DNA of 64,000 bases from Pseudomonas sp. G2-4 (GTDB lineage: Bacteria; Pseudomonadota; Gammaproteobacteria; Pseudomonadales; Pseudomonadaceae): assembly GCF_030064125.1 (NCBI RefSeq), contig NZ_CP125957.1, forward strand, positions 3,472,001 to 3,536,000, given 5' to 3'. A model generated the notes under the pieces. The model saw only the letters and a list, made by a program, of their open reading frames with translations. It searched no databases and was not told the origin of the DNA. Below, in pieces: positions 1 to 9,695 of the stretch (its first letter is position 1; each line of letters starts with the position of its first letter). Made by a program: the position numbers and the translations under genes.

Positions 1-160
1 GGTGACGCCTGAAACCATACCCATGGCCAGCGACGAAACACTCGCCGCCCTGGCACAACAACGTAAAGCGCTCGAAGCCAGCAACCTGCCCCAAGTCGCG
101 CCGTCCAAGGCGGCGTCTGGATCGGCAGGCAAACTGGCCGCTGCGACCCCACGCGGTTAA
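1..160 (+). CDS. mexE: RND efflux periplasmic adaptor MexE, C-terminal end (partial)
   Basis: The reading frame is open from the left edge (codons in phase with base 2) and stops with TAA at 158-160. It gives the last 52 residues of a protein that runs in from outside the window. The tail is rich in Ala, Lys, Ser and Pro, as is usual for the unstructured C terminus of RND membrane-fusion proteins. Only 15 nt separate it from a MexF-type pump that is followed by an OprN-type channel, so the gene order is that of mexE-mexF-oprN. The adaptor bridges inner-membrane pump and outer-membrane channel in the periplasm. The identification rests mainly on context because the conserved domains lie outside the window. 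Confidence 0.85.
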   Translation, partial: VTPETIPMASDETLAALAQQRKALEASNLPQVAPSKAASGSAGKLAAATPRG

Positions 161-175
161 GGGACTGAATCCAAG

Positions 176-3100
176 ATGAAATTTTCCCAGTTCTTCATTT
201 CGCGGCCGATCTTCGCAGCGGTGCTTTCGCTGCTGATCCTGATCGCCGGCGCCATCTCGCTGTTCCAGCTACCCATCAGCGAATACCCGGAAGTCGTGCC
301 GCCGACCGTGGTCGTGCGTGCCAACTTCCCGGGCGCCAACCCCAAGGTCATCGGCGAAACCGTGGCCGCTCCGTTGGAGCAAGCCATCACTGGTGTCGAG
401 AACATGCTGTACATGTCCTCGCAGTCCACCGCTGACGGCAAGATTACCCTGACCATCACCTTTGCCCTGGGCACCGACCTGGACAACGCCCAGGTGCAGG
501 TGCAGAACCGCGTGACCCGCACCGAGCCCAAGCTGCCGGAAGAAGTGACCCGGATCGGCATCACGGTGGACAAGGCATCGCCCGACCTGACCATGGTCGT
601 GCACTTGACCTCGCCGGACCAGCGCTACGACATGCTCTACCTGTCCAACTACGCCCTGCTCAACATCAAGGATGAGCTGGCGCGCCTGGGTGGCGTGGGG
701 GATGTGCAGTTGTTCGGCATGGGTGATTATTCCCTGCGGGTCTGGCTGGACCCGAACAAGACCGCTTCGCGCAACCTGACCGCCACCGATGTGGTCACGG
801 CCATCCGTGAGCAGAACCGTCAGGTGGCTGCCGGTGCGCTGGGTGCGCCACCCGCGCCGAATGCCCAGGCGTTCCAGCTCTCGATCAACACCCAGGGGCG
901 CCTGGTGAGTGAAGAAGAGTTCGAGAACATCATCATTCGTTCCGGTGCCGACGGCGAGATCACTCGCCTGAAGGACATCGCCCGGGTCGAGCTGGGCTCC
1001 AGCCAATACGCCCTGCGCTCGTTGCTCGACAACCAGCCAGCGGTGGCGATCCCGATCTTCCAGCGCCCAGGCTCCAACGCCATCCAGATCTCCAACGACG
1101 TTCGCGCCAAGATGGACGAACTGAAGAAAGGCTTCCCGGCGGGAATGGACTACAGCATCGTCTATGACCCGACGATCTTCGTCCGCGGTTCCATTGAGGC
1201 GGTGGTCCACACCCTGTTCGAAGCACTGATTCTCGTGGTGTTGGTGGTGATCCTGTTCCTGCAGACCTGGCGCGCCTCGATCATTCCGTTGGTCGCCGTG
1301 CCGGTGTCGTTGATTGGTACGTTCGCCGTGATGCACCTGTTCGGCTTCTCGCTGAACGCCCTTTCACTGTTCGGCCTGGTACTGGCCATCGGTATCGTGG
1401 TGGACGACGCCATCGTGGTGGTGGAGAACGTCGAACGTAACATCGGCCTGGGACTCACACCGGTGGAAGCCACCAAACAAGCCATGGGCGAGGTGACCGG
1501 CCCGATCATTGCCACGGCCCTGGTGCTGTGCGCGGTGTTCATTCCGGCGGCGTTCATCAGCGGCTTGACCGGGCAGTTCTATAAGCAGTTCGCCCTGACC
1601 ATTGCCATCTCCACGGTGATCTCGGCGATCAACTCCCTGACCCTGTCGCCCGCCCTGGCCGCCGTGTTGCTCAAGAGCCACGACGCACCCAAGGACCGTT
1701 TCTCGCGGTTCCTGGACAAGGTCTTCGGTGGCTGGTTGTTCCGTCCGTTCAACCGTTTCTTCGACCGCGCCAGCCACGGTTATGTGGGCACCGTCGCCCG
1801 CGTGATCCGCAGCAGCGGCATCGCCCTGCTGCTCTACGCGGGCCTGATGGTGCTGACTTTCTTCGGGTTCTCCAACACCCCGACCGGTTTCGTGCCCGGC
1901 CAGGACAAGCAATACCTGGTGGCCTTCGCACAACTGCCGGATGCCGCGAGCCTGGACCGCACCGAAGACGTGATCAAGCGCATGTCCGACCTGGCCCTCA
2001 AGCAACCGGGCGTGCAAAGCGCGGTGGCCTTCCCCGGCCTGTCGATCAACGGCTTCACCAACAGCCCGAACGCCGGCATCGTGTTCGTGACCCTCAAGCC
2101 TTTCAACGAGCGAAAGGATCCGAGCATGTCCGCCGGCGCCATTGCCGGAGCCTTGAACGGCAAGTATTCGGAAATCCAGGAAGCCTACATGGCGATCTTC
2201 CCACCGCCGCCGGTACAGGGCCTGGGCACCATCGGTGGTTTCCGCCTGCAAATCGAAGACCGGGGCAACCTGGGCTACGACGAGCTGTACAAAGAAACCA
2301 TGAACATCATCACCAAGAGCCACAACGTGCCGGAACTGGCCGGGTTGTTCACCAGCTACACCGTGAACGTGCCCCAGGTCGATGCCGCCATCGACCGTGA
2401 AAAAGCCAAGACCCATGGCGTGGCCGTCAGTGACATCTTCGACACCCTGCAGATCTACCTGGGTTCGCTGTATGCCAACGACTTCAACCGCTTCGGTCGT
2501 ACCTATCAGGTCAACGTCCAGGCCGAGCAACAGTTCCGCCTCGAGTCGGACCAGATCGGCCAGCTCAAAGTGCGAAACAACCGTGGCGAGATGATCCCGC
2601 TGGCGACCTTCATCAAGGTCAGCGACACCTCGGGGCCTGACCGTGTCATGCACTACAACGGCTTCATCACCGCTGAAATCAACGGTGCCGCCGCGCCGGG
2701 CTACAGCTCGGGCCAGGCGGAAAAAGCCATCGAGAAACTGCTCAAGGACGAACTGCCCAACGGCATGACCTACGAGTGGACCGACCTGACGTACCAGCAG
2801 ATCCTTTCGGGCAACACCGCGCTGTTCGTGTTCCCACTCTGCGTACTACTGGCGTTCCTGGTACTCGCGGCACAGTACGAAAGCTGGAGCCTGCCGCTGG
2901 CGGTGATCCTGATCGTACCGATGACCCTGTTGTCGGCCATCACCGGGGTGATTCTCTCCGGCGGCGACAACAACATCTTTACCCAGATCGGCTTGATCGT
3001 CCTAGTGGGACTTGCCTGCAAGAACGCCATTCTGATCGTCGAGTTCGCCAAGGATAAACAGCTCGAAGGCATGAACCCGCTGGCTGCGGTGCTGGAGGCC

Positions 3101-3355
3101 TGCCGCCTGCGTCTGCGGCCGATCCTGATGACCTCCTTCGCCTTCATCATGGGCGTGGTGCCCCTGGTGTTCTCCAGCGGTGCCGGTGCCGAAATGCGCC
3201 ATGCCATGGGTGTGGCGGTGTTCTCCGGGATGCTTGGCGTAACCTTCTTCGGCCTGCTGCTCACCCCAGTGTTCTATGTACTGATCCGCAACTTCGTCGA
3301 GCGCAGCGAGGCCCGCAAGGCGGCCCGGGCTTTGAAACTGGAGGCGCAACAATGA
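176..3355 (+). CDS. mexF: RND multidrug efflux permease MexF
   Basis: A 1059-residue inner-membrane pump of the AcrB/MexF (HAE1) family, which exports amphiphilic drugs such as chloramphenicol and fluoroquinolones using the proton gradient. It begins with the family N terminus MKFSQFFISRPIFA and has the usual two halves of six membrane segments with large periplasmic loops. The proton-relay aspartates are present as D410-D411 in the motif GIVVDDAIVVVENVERN, and the matching lysine of TM10 is K949 in GLACKNAILIVEF. Length fits MexF (about 1060 residues). It follows the mexE end by 15 nt and overlaps oprN by 4 nt (ATGA), so it sits in one operon. In Pseudomonas this operon is normally driven by MexT, which is not in the window. 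Confidence 0.95.
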   Translation: MKFSQFFISRPIFAAVLSLLILIAGAISLFQLPISEYPEVVPPTVVVRANFPGANPKVIGETVAAPLEQAITGVENMLYMSSQSTADGKITLTITFALGTDLDNAQVQVQNRVTRTEPKLPEEVTRIGITVDKASPDLTMVVHLTSPDQRYDMLYLSNYALLNIKDELARLGGVGDVQLFGMGDYSLRVWLDPNKTASRNLTATDVVTAIREQNRQVAAGALGAPPAPNAQAFQLSINTQGRLVSEEEFENIIIRSGADGEITRLKDIARVELGSSQYALRSLLDNQPAVAIPIFQRPGSNAIQISNDVRAKMDELKKGFPAGMDYSIVYDPTIFVRGSIEAVVHTLFEALILVVLVVILFLQTWRASIIPLVAVPVSLIGTFAVMHLFGFSLNALSLFGLVLAIGIVVDDAIVVVENVERNIGLGLTPVEATKQAMGEVTGPIIATALVLCAVFIPAAFISGLTGQFYKQFALTIAISTVISAINSLTLSPALAAVLLKSHDAPKDRFSRFLDKVFGGWLFRPFNRFFDRASHGYVGTVARVIRSSGIALLLYAGLMVLTFFGFSNTPTGFVPGQDKQYLVAFAQLPDAASLDRTEDVIKRMSDLALKQPGVQSAVAFPGLSINGFTNSPNAGIVFVTLKPFNERKDPSMSAGAIAGALNGKYSEIQEAYMAIFPPPPVQGLGTIGGFRLQIEDRGNLGYDELYKETMNIITKSHNVPELAGLFTSYTVNVPQVDAAIDREKAKTHGVAVSDIFDTLQIYLGSLYANDFNRFGRTYQVNVQAEQQFRLESDQIGQLKVRNNRGEMIPLATFIKVSDTSGPDRVMHYNGFITAEINGAAAPGYSSGQAEKAIEKLLKDELPNGMTYEWTDLTYQQILSGNTALFVFPLCVLLAFLVLAAQYESWSLPLAVILIVPMTLLSAITGVILSGGDNNIFTQIGLIVLVGLACKNAILIVEFAKDKQLEGMNPLAAVLEACRLRLRPILMTSFAFIMGVVPLVFSSGAGAEMRHAMGVAVFSGMLGVTFFGLLLTPVFYVLIRNFVERSEARKAARALKLEAQQ

Positions 3356-4773
3356 GTTTGAAAGCGTTCGTACCGAGCTTGCTGGTCTTGGCGCTGAGCG
3401 CCTGCGCCGTAGGCCCGGACTACCAGGCACCGCAAACGGAGGCGGCGAATATCACCACCGCCACCGACGGCGCCACCGGCCAGAAGAATTTCGACCGGGC
3501 CCGTTTCGAAGGCATCTGGTGGCAGCAATTCGAAGACCCGACCCTCAACGCGTTGGTGACCCGATCCCTGGAAGGCAACCGCGAGTTGCGCGTAGCCTTC
3601 GCCCGTCTGCGGGCCGCCCGGGCGATTCGCGATGACGCCAGCAATGACGTTATGCCCACCATCACCAGCCGCGCCAGCAGTGATTTGGGCAAAGGCCAGA
3701 TTCCAGGGCAAACCACCGACCGGGTCAGCACCGAACGCTACGACCTAGGGCTGGACATGGCCTGGGAGCTGGATCTGTTCGGGCGCATCCGGCGCAACCT
3801 GGAAGCCACCGATGCCGATCAGCAGGCCGTCGAAGCCGACCTCTATCAGTTGCAGGTGACAATGATCGCCGAACTGGTGGACGCCTACGGTCAACTGCGC
3901 GGCGCCCAACTGCGGGAAAAAATCGCCCTGGCGAACCTGAAGAACCAGCAGGACTCACGCAAGATCACCGAAAGCCTGCGTGATGCCGGCGTCGGCGATC
4001 AGCTCGACGTGGTTCGCGCCGATGCGCGCCTGGCCTCGGTGGAAGCCAGCGTGCCGCAGTTGCAGGCCGAACAGGTGCGCCAACGCAATCGCATCGCCAC
4101 GCTACTGGGCGAGCGCCCGGACAAACTGGACGTGGACCTGAGCCCCAAACAGCTGCCAGCCATCGCCAAGGCCCTGCCGATCGGCGACCCGGGTGAACTG
4201 CTGCAACGGCGTCCGGACATTCTCAGCGCCGAACGCCAATTGGCCGCTGCCACTGCACGCATCGGCGTGGCCAAGGCCGACCTGTTTCCACGGGTCAGCC
4301 TCAGCGGTTTCCTCGGCTTTACCGCCGGGCGCGGTTCGCAGATCGGCTCCTCGGCGGCCAACGCCTGGGCGCTGGGCCCGAGCATTACCTGGGCCGCCTT
4401 CGACCTCGGCAGTGTGCGGGCTCGCCTGCGCGGTGCCGGCGCCGAGGCGGATGGCGCCCTGGCGACTTACGAACAGCAAGTGCTGTTGGCCCTGGAAGAA
4501 TCGGAAAACGCCTTCAGCGATTACGGCAAGCGCCAACAACGCCTGATTTCCCTGATCCGTCAGAGCGAATCAAGCCGTGCCGCCGCCGATCTGGCCGAGA
4601 TTCGCTACCGCGAAGGCACCGTGGATTTCCTCGTGTTGCTCGACGCCCAGCGTGAACGCCTGGCAGCCGAAGACACTCAGGCCCAGGCCGAAGTGGATCT
4701 GTATCGCGGCATCGTCTCGATCTACAAAGCCTTGGGTGGCGGCTGGAAACCGGAAACCGTCGCCAGCAACTGA
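3352..4773 (+). CDS. oprN: Outer-membrane efflux channel lipoprotein OprN
   Basis: A 473-residue TolC-family channel (NodT type) that completes the MexEF tripartite pump. The N terminus is a lipoprotein signal with lipobox LSAC, so Cys18 would be acylated. The mature start, CAVGPDYQAP, is typical of OprM/OprN proteins. Two outer-membrane-efflux-protein repeats follow, with motifs such as WELDLFGRIRRNLEA and RRPDILSAERQLAAATARIGVAKADLFPR (given as landmarks around residues 140 and 285). The start overlaps the mexF stop by 4 nt, which suggests translational coupling. A strong terminator lies 50 nt downstream, closing the operon. Confidence 0.93.
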   Translation: MSLKAFVPSLLVLALSACAVGPDYQAPQTEAANITTATDGATGQKNFDRARFEGIWWQQFEDPTLNALVTRSLEGNRELRVAFARLRAARAIRDDASNDVMPTITSRASSDLGKGQIPGQTTDRVSTERYDLGLDMAWELDLFGRIRRNLEATDADQQAVEADLYQLQVTMIAELVDAYGQLRGAQLREKIALANLKNQQDSRKITESLRDAGVGDQLDVVRADARLASVEASVPQLQAEQVRQRNRIATLLGERPDKLDVDLSPKQLPAIAKALPIGDPGELLQRRPDILSAERQLAAATARIGVAKADLFPRVSLSGFLGFTAGRGSQIGSSAANAWALGPSITWAAFDLGSVRARLRGAGAEADGALATYEQQVLLALEESENAFSDYGKRQQRLISLIRQSESSRAAADLAEIRYREGTVDFLVLLDAQRERLAAEDTQAQAEVDLYRGIVSIYKALGGGWKPETVASN

Positions 4774-4825
4774 CCCGTCCTGCTCAACCGAGCTCCTTTG
4801 GTTGGCCGCAACCAGCCAAATTTTT

Positions 4826-4860
4826 GCCCCGTTTCTCATTTGGAAACGGGGCTTTTTTTT
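4826..4860 (+). terminator. Rho-independent terminator of mexEF-oprN
   Basis: GCCCCGTTTC and GGAAACGGGGC form a near-perfect stem with a short loop, directly followed by eight T residues. It lies about 50 nt after the oprN stop. The convergent AraC gene ends at 4894, so the hairpin separates the two units. Confidence 0.92.
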
Positions 4861-4893
4861 GTTCAGCACACCCCGGACTCGATGGACCCTTTC

Positions 4894-5856
4894 TCAAGCC
4901 ACGCCTTGCGCCTGCTGCAAATGGCTGGAGCGAAAATCCTTGGGCGAGAGTTCGAACTGCTTCTTGAACGAACGGCTGAAGTGGGCCGAGTCGGTGAAGC
5001 CCCACTTGTAGGCGATCGAGGTAATGGACTCGTCCCGCAGAAACGGGTTGGTCAGGTCGTCGGCGCTGCGCTTGAGCCGCGCCCGCTGGATGTAGCGGCA
5101 GACGCTGTCATCCTGCTCTTCGAACAAACGGTACAGGTGCCGCACCGAAATGTTCAGGCGATTGGCCAGGCCCACCGGGCTCAGGCCGGGCTGGGTCAGG
5201 GATTCATCGATGACCTTCTGCACATAGCTGCGCAAGTGGCTGCCCTGCAACGCCGAGCCATCGTCACGGGCATCGCCGTCCTGTTCCAGGGCCGAGCCCA
5301 ACAGCGAAACAAAGGCACTCTGCAACGCAGCGCCCTCTCCCGCGGCACCCTCACCGTCCGGGGTGTCCTTGCACAGTTGATCCATCAACACATGCAGCAT
5401 CCGCCCGCAGGCCTTGCTCGAGGAGATCTTGCCAAAAGTCTTGGTTTCCCCGCCCAGTTGCCTGGACACGTCATGGCGAGACAGGGACAGGACGGCGTGT
5501 TCAATCAACCCGAACGGGCTGATTTCAAGAGAGCCCACTGAATCCATCAACAACAGCTCGCCGGGTGCCAGCTGAATGCTCAGGCCGTTCTGGGTGATCC
5601 GGGAAAAGCCGCTGCGCTGGCTGACCAGAAAACAATCCTGGTCGTCGTCATGATCCGGATTGGGCGAGTGTCGCTTGATGGCGCCGGCATTGGTGCGCAG
5701 GCTGGCAAGCGCAAGGCCGCCGCGGGAGAAATTGGACACCTCGCCGATAAACAGCGCGCGATTGAAGGCCAGTTCTGTATCGAAGTGACCGCAAGTGGCG
5801 CGCAGATCCCGGTTCCAGGTCTCCAGCCCGTCTTGCCCAACCTGTTGCATGCTCAT
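4894..5856 (-). CDS. AraC-family transcriptional activator, FeaR-like
   Basis: A 320-residue regulator. The N-terminal part (about residues 20-190) resembles the AraC-binding-like sensor domain seen in FeaR/NdhR-type activators. The C-terminal part (about 210-318) is an AraC double helix-turn-helix, with SPVGLANRLNISVRHLYRLF as the first HTH and IAYKWGFTDSAHFSRSFKKQF as the second. The ATG at 5856 is preferred over an in-frame GTG at 5868 because GGAGAG lies just before it. Neighbours are a DUF3156-like gene, an APC permease, a porin and an aldehyde dehydrogenase. E. coli FeaR activates phenylethylamine/tyramine oxidation genes, so this protein probably controls uptake and oxidation of an aromatic amine or its aldehyde. 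That role is inference from context. Confidence 0.82.
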   Translation of the reverse strand: MSMQQVGQDGLETWNRDLRATCGHFDTELAFNRALFIGEVSNFSRGGLALASLRTNAGAIKRHSPNPDHDDDQDCFLVSQRSGFSRITQNGLSIQLAPGELLLMDSVGSLEISPFGLIEHAVLSLSRHDVSRQLGGETKTFGKISSSKACGRMLHVLMDQLCKDTPDGEGAAGEGAALQSAFVSLLGSALEQDGDARDDGSALQGSHLRSYVQKVIDESLTQPGLSPVGLANRLNISVRHLYRLFEEQDDSVCRYIQRARLKRSADDLTNPFLRDESITSIAYKWGFTDSAHFSRSFKKQFELSPKDFRSSHLQQAQGVA

Positions 5857-5979
5857 GGGTCTCTCCACGATGGCTTATTGTTTTTGTTGGGCAATAGTTA
5901 ACATGTTATCTATATACGCGCAACAAGTACCTGATCGCCAAAGCAGTAGCAGGATCGATGCCAGAGTAGAGCCAAAAAA

Positions 5980-6600
5980 TCAGAAGGTTCCCAACACCCG
6001 CTGCAAGCCGCTCAAGGCCGCCAGTAGAGCACTGCGCTGCTCGCGGCTCAGAGGAATGTAACGACGAAAGGCCGGCATGCGGTTCACCACTTCACTGCCG
6101 CCCATGTGTTCCAGGCGCACACACCACTGTCGCCCTTGCAGATCGATGCGCAGGCGTTTGAAGTCCAGTGGCATGAGGGCTTGATACAGCGCCGGATCGT
6201 TCTCTATCGCCGCCTTCAGACGGGTCGACAACCCAGCCTCCCCGTCCCGCTGCCGACAACGTATGCCGCTGCGTCGCACGGCCCCGCTGTGGTGCACCTC
6301 CAAACGTGCCGTGCCCTCTCTCGACGCAGGTACCCGTAGCACGAACTCGGTCATCACCAAGTGCATCAGCAACTGTGATTCGGTGCGCTCGACGATCTCC
6401 AGTTGCAGGCTGCCATCGTCGGTGACAACCGTCCCCGTCGCCGGCCCCGAGACCTCGAACCGCGCCAGCCCGAGGTTGCGCCGCAAAAGCTCCAGGGTCA
6501 CCCCGGGCCGATAACCGGCCGGGGCACGCTGGGCGCTGAACAGTTCAGACAGCTTTTGCAGCACGGTCGACAAACTCGCCGGCAGGTTGCCCTGGCTCAT
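5980..6600 (-). CDS. DUF3156-like protein of unknown function
   Basis: A 206-residue protein, probably soluble, with no signal peptide or membrane segment. It resembles the DUF3156 proteins that I recall beside FeaR-type regulators and amino-acid permeases in Pseudomonas; I have no database match for this. Its start lies inside the end of the permease gene (56-nt overlap) and is preceded by a good AAGGAG site 7 nt upstream, so the start is well supported and translation is likely coupled to the permease. It has many Arg residues and ends with a helical stretch around RYIPLSREQRSALLAAL. I cannot assign a function. Being locked into the permease transcript suggests a role in uptake or in sensing the transported compound. 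Confidence 0.7.
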   Translation of the reverse strand: MSQGNLPASLSTVLQKLSELFSAQRAPAGYRPGVTLELLRRNLGLARFEVSGPATGTVVTDDGSLQLEIVERTESQLLMHLVMTEFVLRVPASREGTARLEVHHSGAVRRSGIRCRQRDGEAGLSTRLKAAIENDPALYQALMPLDFKRLRIDLQGRQWCVRLEHMGGSEVVNRMPAFRRYIPLSREQRSALLAALSGLQRVLGTF

Positions 6601-8044
6601 GGGAAAACTCCTTGGCCAGCACGTCTTCTACCGACGCCGGCTTGAATGGATTGACCTTCTGCACCACCAGGGTCCAGAACAAGGCATACACCGCAGTGCC
6701 ACCGAGCATCACGGCGAAGGGGATATAGATGTCCGCCGGGTTCATGCCGGGCGGGGTGATGAACCACATGCCGATGACGATGCCGACGCTGGAGAGGATC
6801 TGCGGCAGCGGGAAAAACGGCGAGCGATAGGCCCGGGGCAAGTCCGGACGACGAATCCGCAGGCTCACCACCGACACGGTCACCAGCAGGTAGGCAAAAC
6901 TCCAGGCGCACACCGCCGCCAGCACCAGGTGCATGATGTTGTCGGCGTTGCCACCGAGCCACAGCGCGTGCAAACAAGGAATCAGCATCGCCACCAGGAT
7001 GCACAGCAACGGTGTCTTGAAGCGTGGGTGCAGGTAGGTGAACACCTTGGGCAATGCACCGTCCACCGCCATGCCGTACAGAATCCGCGGCACGCCGGCC
7101 ATCAGGGTATTGATGGTCGCCGCCCCGGCAAACAGAAAGCCTATCCCCAGCCATATCGGACCGACATCCCCCATGACTTGCTCGGCGAAGCGCGGAATCG
7201 CCATGGGCGTGTCCAGCAAGTGCACGCCGCTGCTGGCATCCAACAGCACGTTTTCCACCTGGCGCTTCATCGCCGCGCCGTAGATGAACATGCAGGTGGC
7301 GACGCTGAACAGACCCAGCATCATGGCCCGGGGCATCGTCCTGGCCGAACGGCGCAGGTCCGGTGCCAGCGGCGTGACGAATTCGCAACCGACGAACATG
7401 AACATCGCCATGCCCACCAGCGACAACACGGTGACCAGGTCAGTGCCGACCACGGACGCACCGAACCAGCCTTCCAGCTCCACCGCCGGTGCGGCAATCA
7501 ACCCCAACACGCCGAACACCATCAGGGTCGTCCACATGCCGAAGGTAAGGATAATCTCGGCCCGGCCAAAGGCGCTGACGCCGAAGCCGTTGAGCACGCC
7601 AAAGACCACCACGAACCCCACGCCCAGCAACCAGGATCCGCCCGCCGATTCGGCCAGGGTATTGAGGTGCTCGAAGTTCACCAGGGCCATGACGCCGGCC
7701 AGGATGGTCTCGGCGGTGCCGGCGAAGACGTGGACAATCAAGTAGGCCGACAACGTACCGGTGATTGCGAAAAAACGGCCCATGCCACAGTTGATGTAGT
7801 CATAGACCGAACCCGTGGTGGGCAGGATCGAGGCGGCCTCGGCGAAGGTGGTCGCCTGGGCCAGCATCATCACCAGGGCGATCAGCATCGCCACGGCAAA
7901 GGCGCTGCCGCCGATGCCGAAACCCATGGTGGCGGTGAGAATCACCGGGCTTGCCATGATCAGGCCAATGGTGCTGGCCAACGCGGTGGGGAAGCCCACC
8001 GTTCCCCGGTTCAAGTGCTCGGTGAGCCTGTCATTGATCGACAT
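6545..8044 (-). CDS. APC-family amino acid/amine permease
   Basis: A 499-residue inner-membrane transporter with about 12 hydrophobic segments, of the amino acid-polyamine-organocation superfamily. The first helix, after NRGTVGFPTALASTIGLIMA, carries the usual substrate-binding region, and GSVYDYINCGMGRFFA is a typical APC loop. Start ATG at 8044 is preceded by GAGGAT. It shares a transcript with the overlapping DUF3156-like gene and is divergent from a porin. With the FeaR-like regulator and the aldehyde dehydrogenase nearby, an amine (for example phenylethylamine or tyramine) is a plausible substrate, but the sequence alone does not show which. Confidence 0.85.
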   Translation of the reverse strand: MSINDRLTEHLNRGTVGFPTALASTIGLIMASPVILTATMGFGIGGSAFAVAMLIALVMMLAQATTFAEAASILPTTGSVYDYINCGMGRFFAITGTLSAYLIVHVFAGTAETILAGVMALVNFEHLNTLAESAGGSWLLGVGFVVVFGVLNGFGVSAFGRAEIILTFGMWTTLMVFGVLGLIAAPAVELEGWFGASVVGTDLVTVLSLVGMAMFMFVGCEFVTPLAPDLRRSARTMPRAMMLGLFSVATCMFIYGAAMKRQVENVLLDASSGVHLLDTPMAIPRFAEQVMGDVGPIWLGIGFLFAGAATINTLMAGVPRILYGMAVDGALPKVFTYLHPRFKTPLLCILVAMLIPCLHALWLGGNADNIMHLVLAAVCAWSFAYLLVTVSVVSLRIRRPDLPRAYRSPFFPLPQILSSVGIVIGMWFITPPGMNPADIYIPFAVMLGGTAVYALFWTLVVQKVNPFKPASVEDVLAKEFSHEPGQPAGEFVDRAAKAV

Positions 8045-8068
8045 CGTGCAGATCCTCGAAAGCGGATT

Positions 8069-8084
8069 TTTAGTATGGATGCCA
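8069..8084 (-). promoter_or_regulatory. Candidate FeaR-type operator before the permease
   Basis: Read on the minus strand the site is TGGCA, eight bases, then AAAAA. This fits the FeaR half-site I recall from E. coli, TGNCA-N8-AAA. It lies only about 25 nt before the permease start, which is close for an activator site, so the match could be coincidental or the site could act on another promoter. Confidence 0.4.
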
Positions 8085-8213
8085 CAGCCGTTCAGGAGCC
8101 GGCGTTCAAGCCCTCCCCAGCCTGTCCCTGATCAAAACGGCGTCGCGTGCAGGATTAACTGTGCGCCGCTCTCGCCCTGGGCGTCTTGCCCATGTCTGCC
8201 GCCGGTTTTGTTG

Positions 8214-8272
8214 CTGCCTGCCAGAGTTCGCCCCCTGGCGGGCTGGATCAATTCCATGGCAGGCAGGTGAAA
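8214..8272. promoter_or_regulatory. Inverted repeat with FeaR-like half-site before the porin gene
   Basis: A perfect 10-bp inverted repeat, CTGCCTGCCA at 8214-8223 and TGGCAGGCAG at 8257-8266. The right arm continues as TGGCA-N8-AAA (8257-8272), a match to the FeaR consensus, and ends about 65 nt before the porin start. That is a reasonable place for an activator site. The intergenic stretch 8045-8336 holds nothing else recognisable. Confidence 0.5.
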
Positions 8273-8336
8273 GACTTCCCCTGGCGCTGCTCCCCTTAAT
8301 GCGCGCTCTGCTGTCCTATCACACGGGGAAACCACT

Positions 8337-9665
8337 ATGGAGCGCACACGTCATACACCTTCGCTGCGTAACGCCATCGGCCTGGGCATCGCCCTGCTGG
8401 TCGCCGATTCGTCGGCCCAGGCTTATGAGCTTTACGCCGACGAAGACACCACCGTCACGGGTAACTTCCTGGCGGTCTACGGGATGTTCAACAGCCGCAA
8501 GAACTACGACGGCACCGCCGGCGGCTCAAGCTGGCGCGAAGGTTTCATCAAGTATGGCCTGAGTATCGACCAGACACTCGGCAGCCTGGGCAGTGTCTAC
8601 GGGACGGCCAACCTGGTCAGCTCCGGGACATGGGGCGATGGCGATGCAGCCGGACTGAGCGATGGCTCCGAACGCACCACAAAGTTCGATGAAGCGTTCG
8701 CTGGCTGGCGCTCGGGGGATCTGTTCCCGGTGCTGGGCAAGGACGGCGTTGACCTGTCCTACGGCCGCCAGGTGATCACCCTCGGCGATGGCTTCATCAT
8801 CAATGACGACGGCCTGAACCTGGGCAAAGGTGTGGCCGATGGCGAATTCAACCGCGGCGGCGCCTATTACCTGGCCGCCCGTCATGCCTTCGACAAGACG
8901 GCCGTTCTGCGCTTGGGCGGCAAGGAAGGCACACACGGCAGCCTGATGTGGATCAAGTCGGACAACCGTGCCCAGGCCAACACCGAAATGGCCGCCGGCA
9001 CCCTGGAATACACCGCCGCGCCTGGCACCTTGGGGCTGACCTACATCCATGGCGTCGATGTCGACGAGCACTACGCCAGCGACTTCCAGAAGCAGCGCGA
9101 AGGCATGAATATCTATAGCCTGCGCGGCGCCGGGAATGCGGGTATCGAAAACGCCCACTTCGCCTTCGAATATGCCTGGCAAGACAAAGATGCCGGCCCC
9201 GAAAAAGCCTGGTACACCGAAGCCGGCTACACCTTTGCCGACTTGCCCTGGACACCGGACCTGACCTATCGCTACAGCCGTTATTCGAAAAACTGGGATT
9301 CGATGTTCAACGGTTTCAGCCGTGGCTACGGCACCTGGTTCCAGGGCGAAGTGACCGCTAACTATTCCGGACCGTTCAACAGCAACACCGAAATCCATCA
9401 CCTGGGGCTGAAACTCAAGCCGACGGAAACAGTGACCATCGGCGCGCTGTTCTTCGACTACAAGACCCTGCACACCCGCGACGCGTTGAACCTCGATGGA
9501 CGCGAAATGGACCTGTATGTGGAGTGGGCGGTGAACGAGCACCTGATCGTCACGCCGCTGCTGGGCCTGTACAAGCCGGAAAAGGATGGAAGCAACGGTG
9601 GTAACCAGGTGGGGGGCAATGGCACCAACGTCTACAGCCAACTGGTGGTGGCGGTGCCGTTCTAA
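8337..9665 (+). CDS. Outer-membrane porin, alginate-export-like family
   Basis: A 442-residue precursor with a signal peptide (likely cleaved after the AQA near residue 29) and alternating hydrophobic/aromatic strands throughout. It ends in Phe (VVAVPF), the usual C-terminal signature of an outer-membrane beta-barrel. Sequence style fits the alginate-export/OprD-like specific porins of Pseudomonas, but I cannot name the channel. It starts at ATG 8337 with GGGGAA upstream. It is divergent from the permease and 149 nt ahead of the aldehyde dehydrogenase, so it probably admits the same compound across the outer membrane. Confidence 0.72.
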   Translation: MERTRHTPSLRNAIGLGIALLVADSSAQAYELYADEDTTVTGNFLAVYGMFNSRKNYDGTAGGSSWREGFIKYGLSIDQTLGSLGSVYGTANLVSSGTWGDGDAAGLSDGSERTTKFDEAFAGWRSGDLFPVLGKDGVDLSYGRQVITLGDGFIINDDGLNLGKGVADGEFNRGGAYYLAARHAFDKTAVLRLGGKEGTHGSLMWIKSDNRAQANTEMAAGTLEYTAAPGTLGLTYIHGVDVDEHYASDFQKQREGMNIYSLRGAGNAGIENAHFAFEYAWQDKDAGPEKAWYTEAGYTFADLPWTPDLTYRYSRYSKNWDSMFNGFSRGYGTWFQGEVTANYSGPFNSNTEIHHLGLKLKPTETVTIGALFFDYKTLHTRDALNLDGREMDLYVEWAVNEHLIVTPLLGLYKPEKDGSNGGNQVGGNGTNVYSQLVVAVPF

Positions 9666-9695
9666 GGATGGCGGGTAGATGGGTCTGTTTGCTCC

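Noticed and set aside
1364..2653. Minus-strand open frame of 429 codons inside mexF
   Set aside because: Composition is typical of an antisense frame and mexF is unambiguous.
6587..8131. Long plus-strand open frame (about 514 codons) opposite the permease gene
   Set aside because: Its translation is rich in His, Gln, Arg and Gly and lacks any domain; the opposite strand encodes a clear APC permease with a good ribosome site. It is a high-GC antisense artefact.
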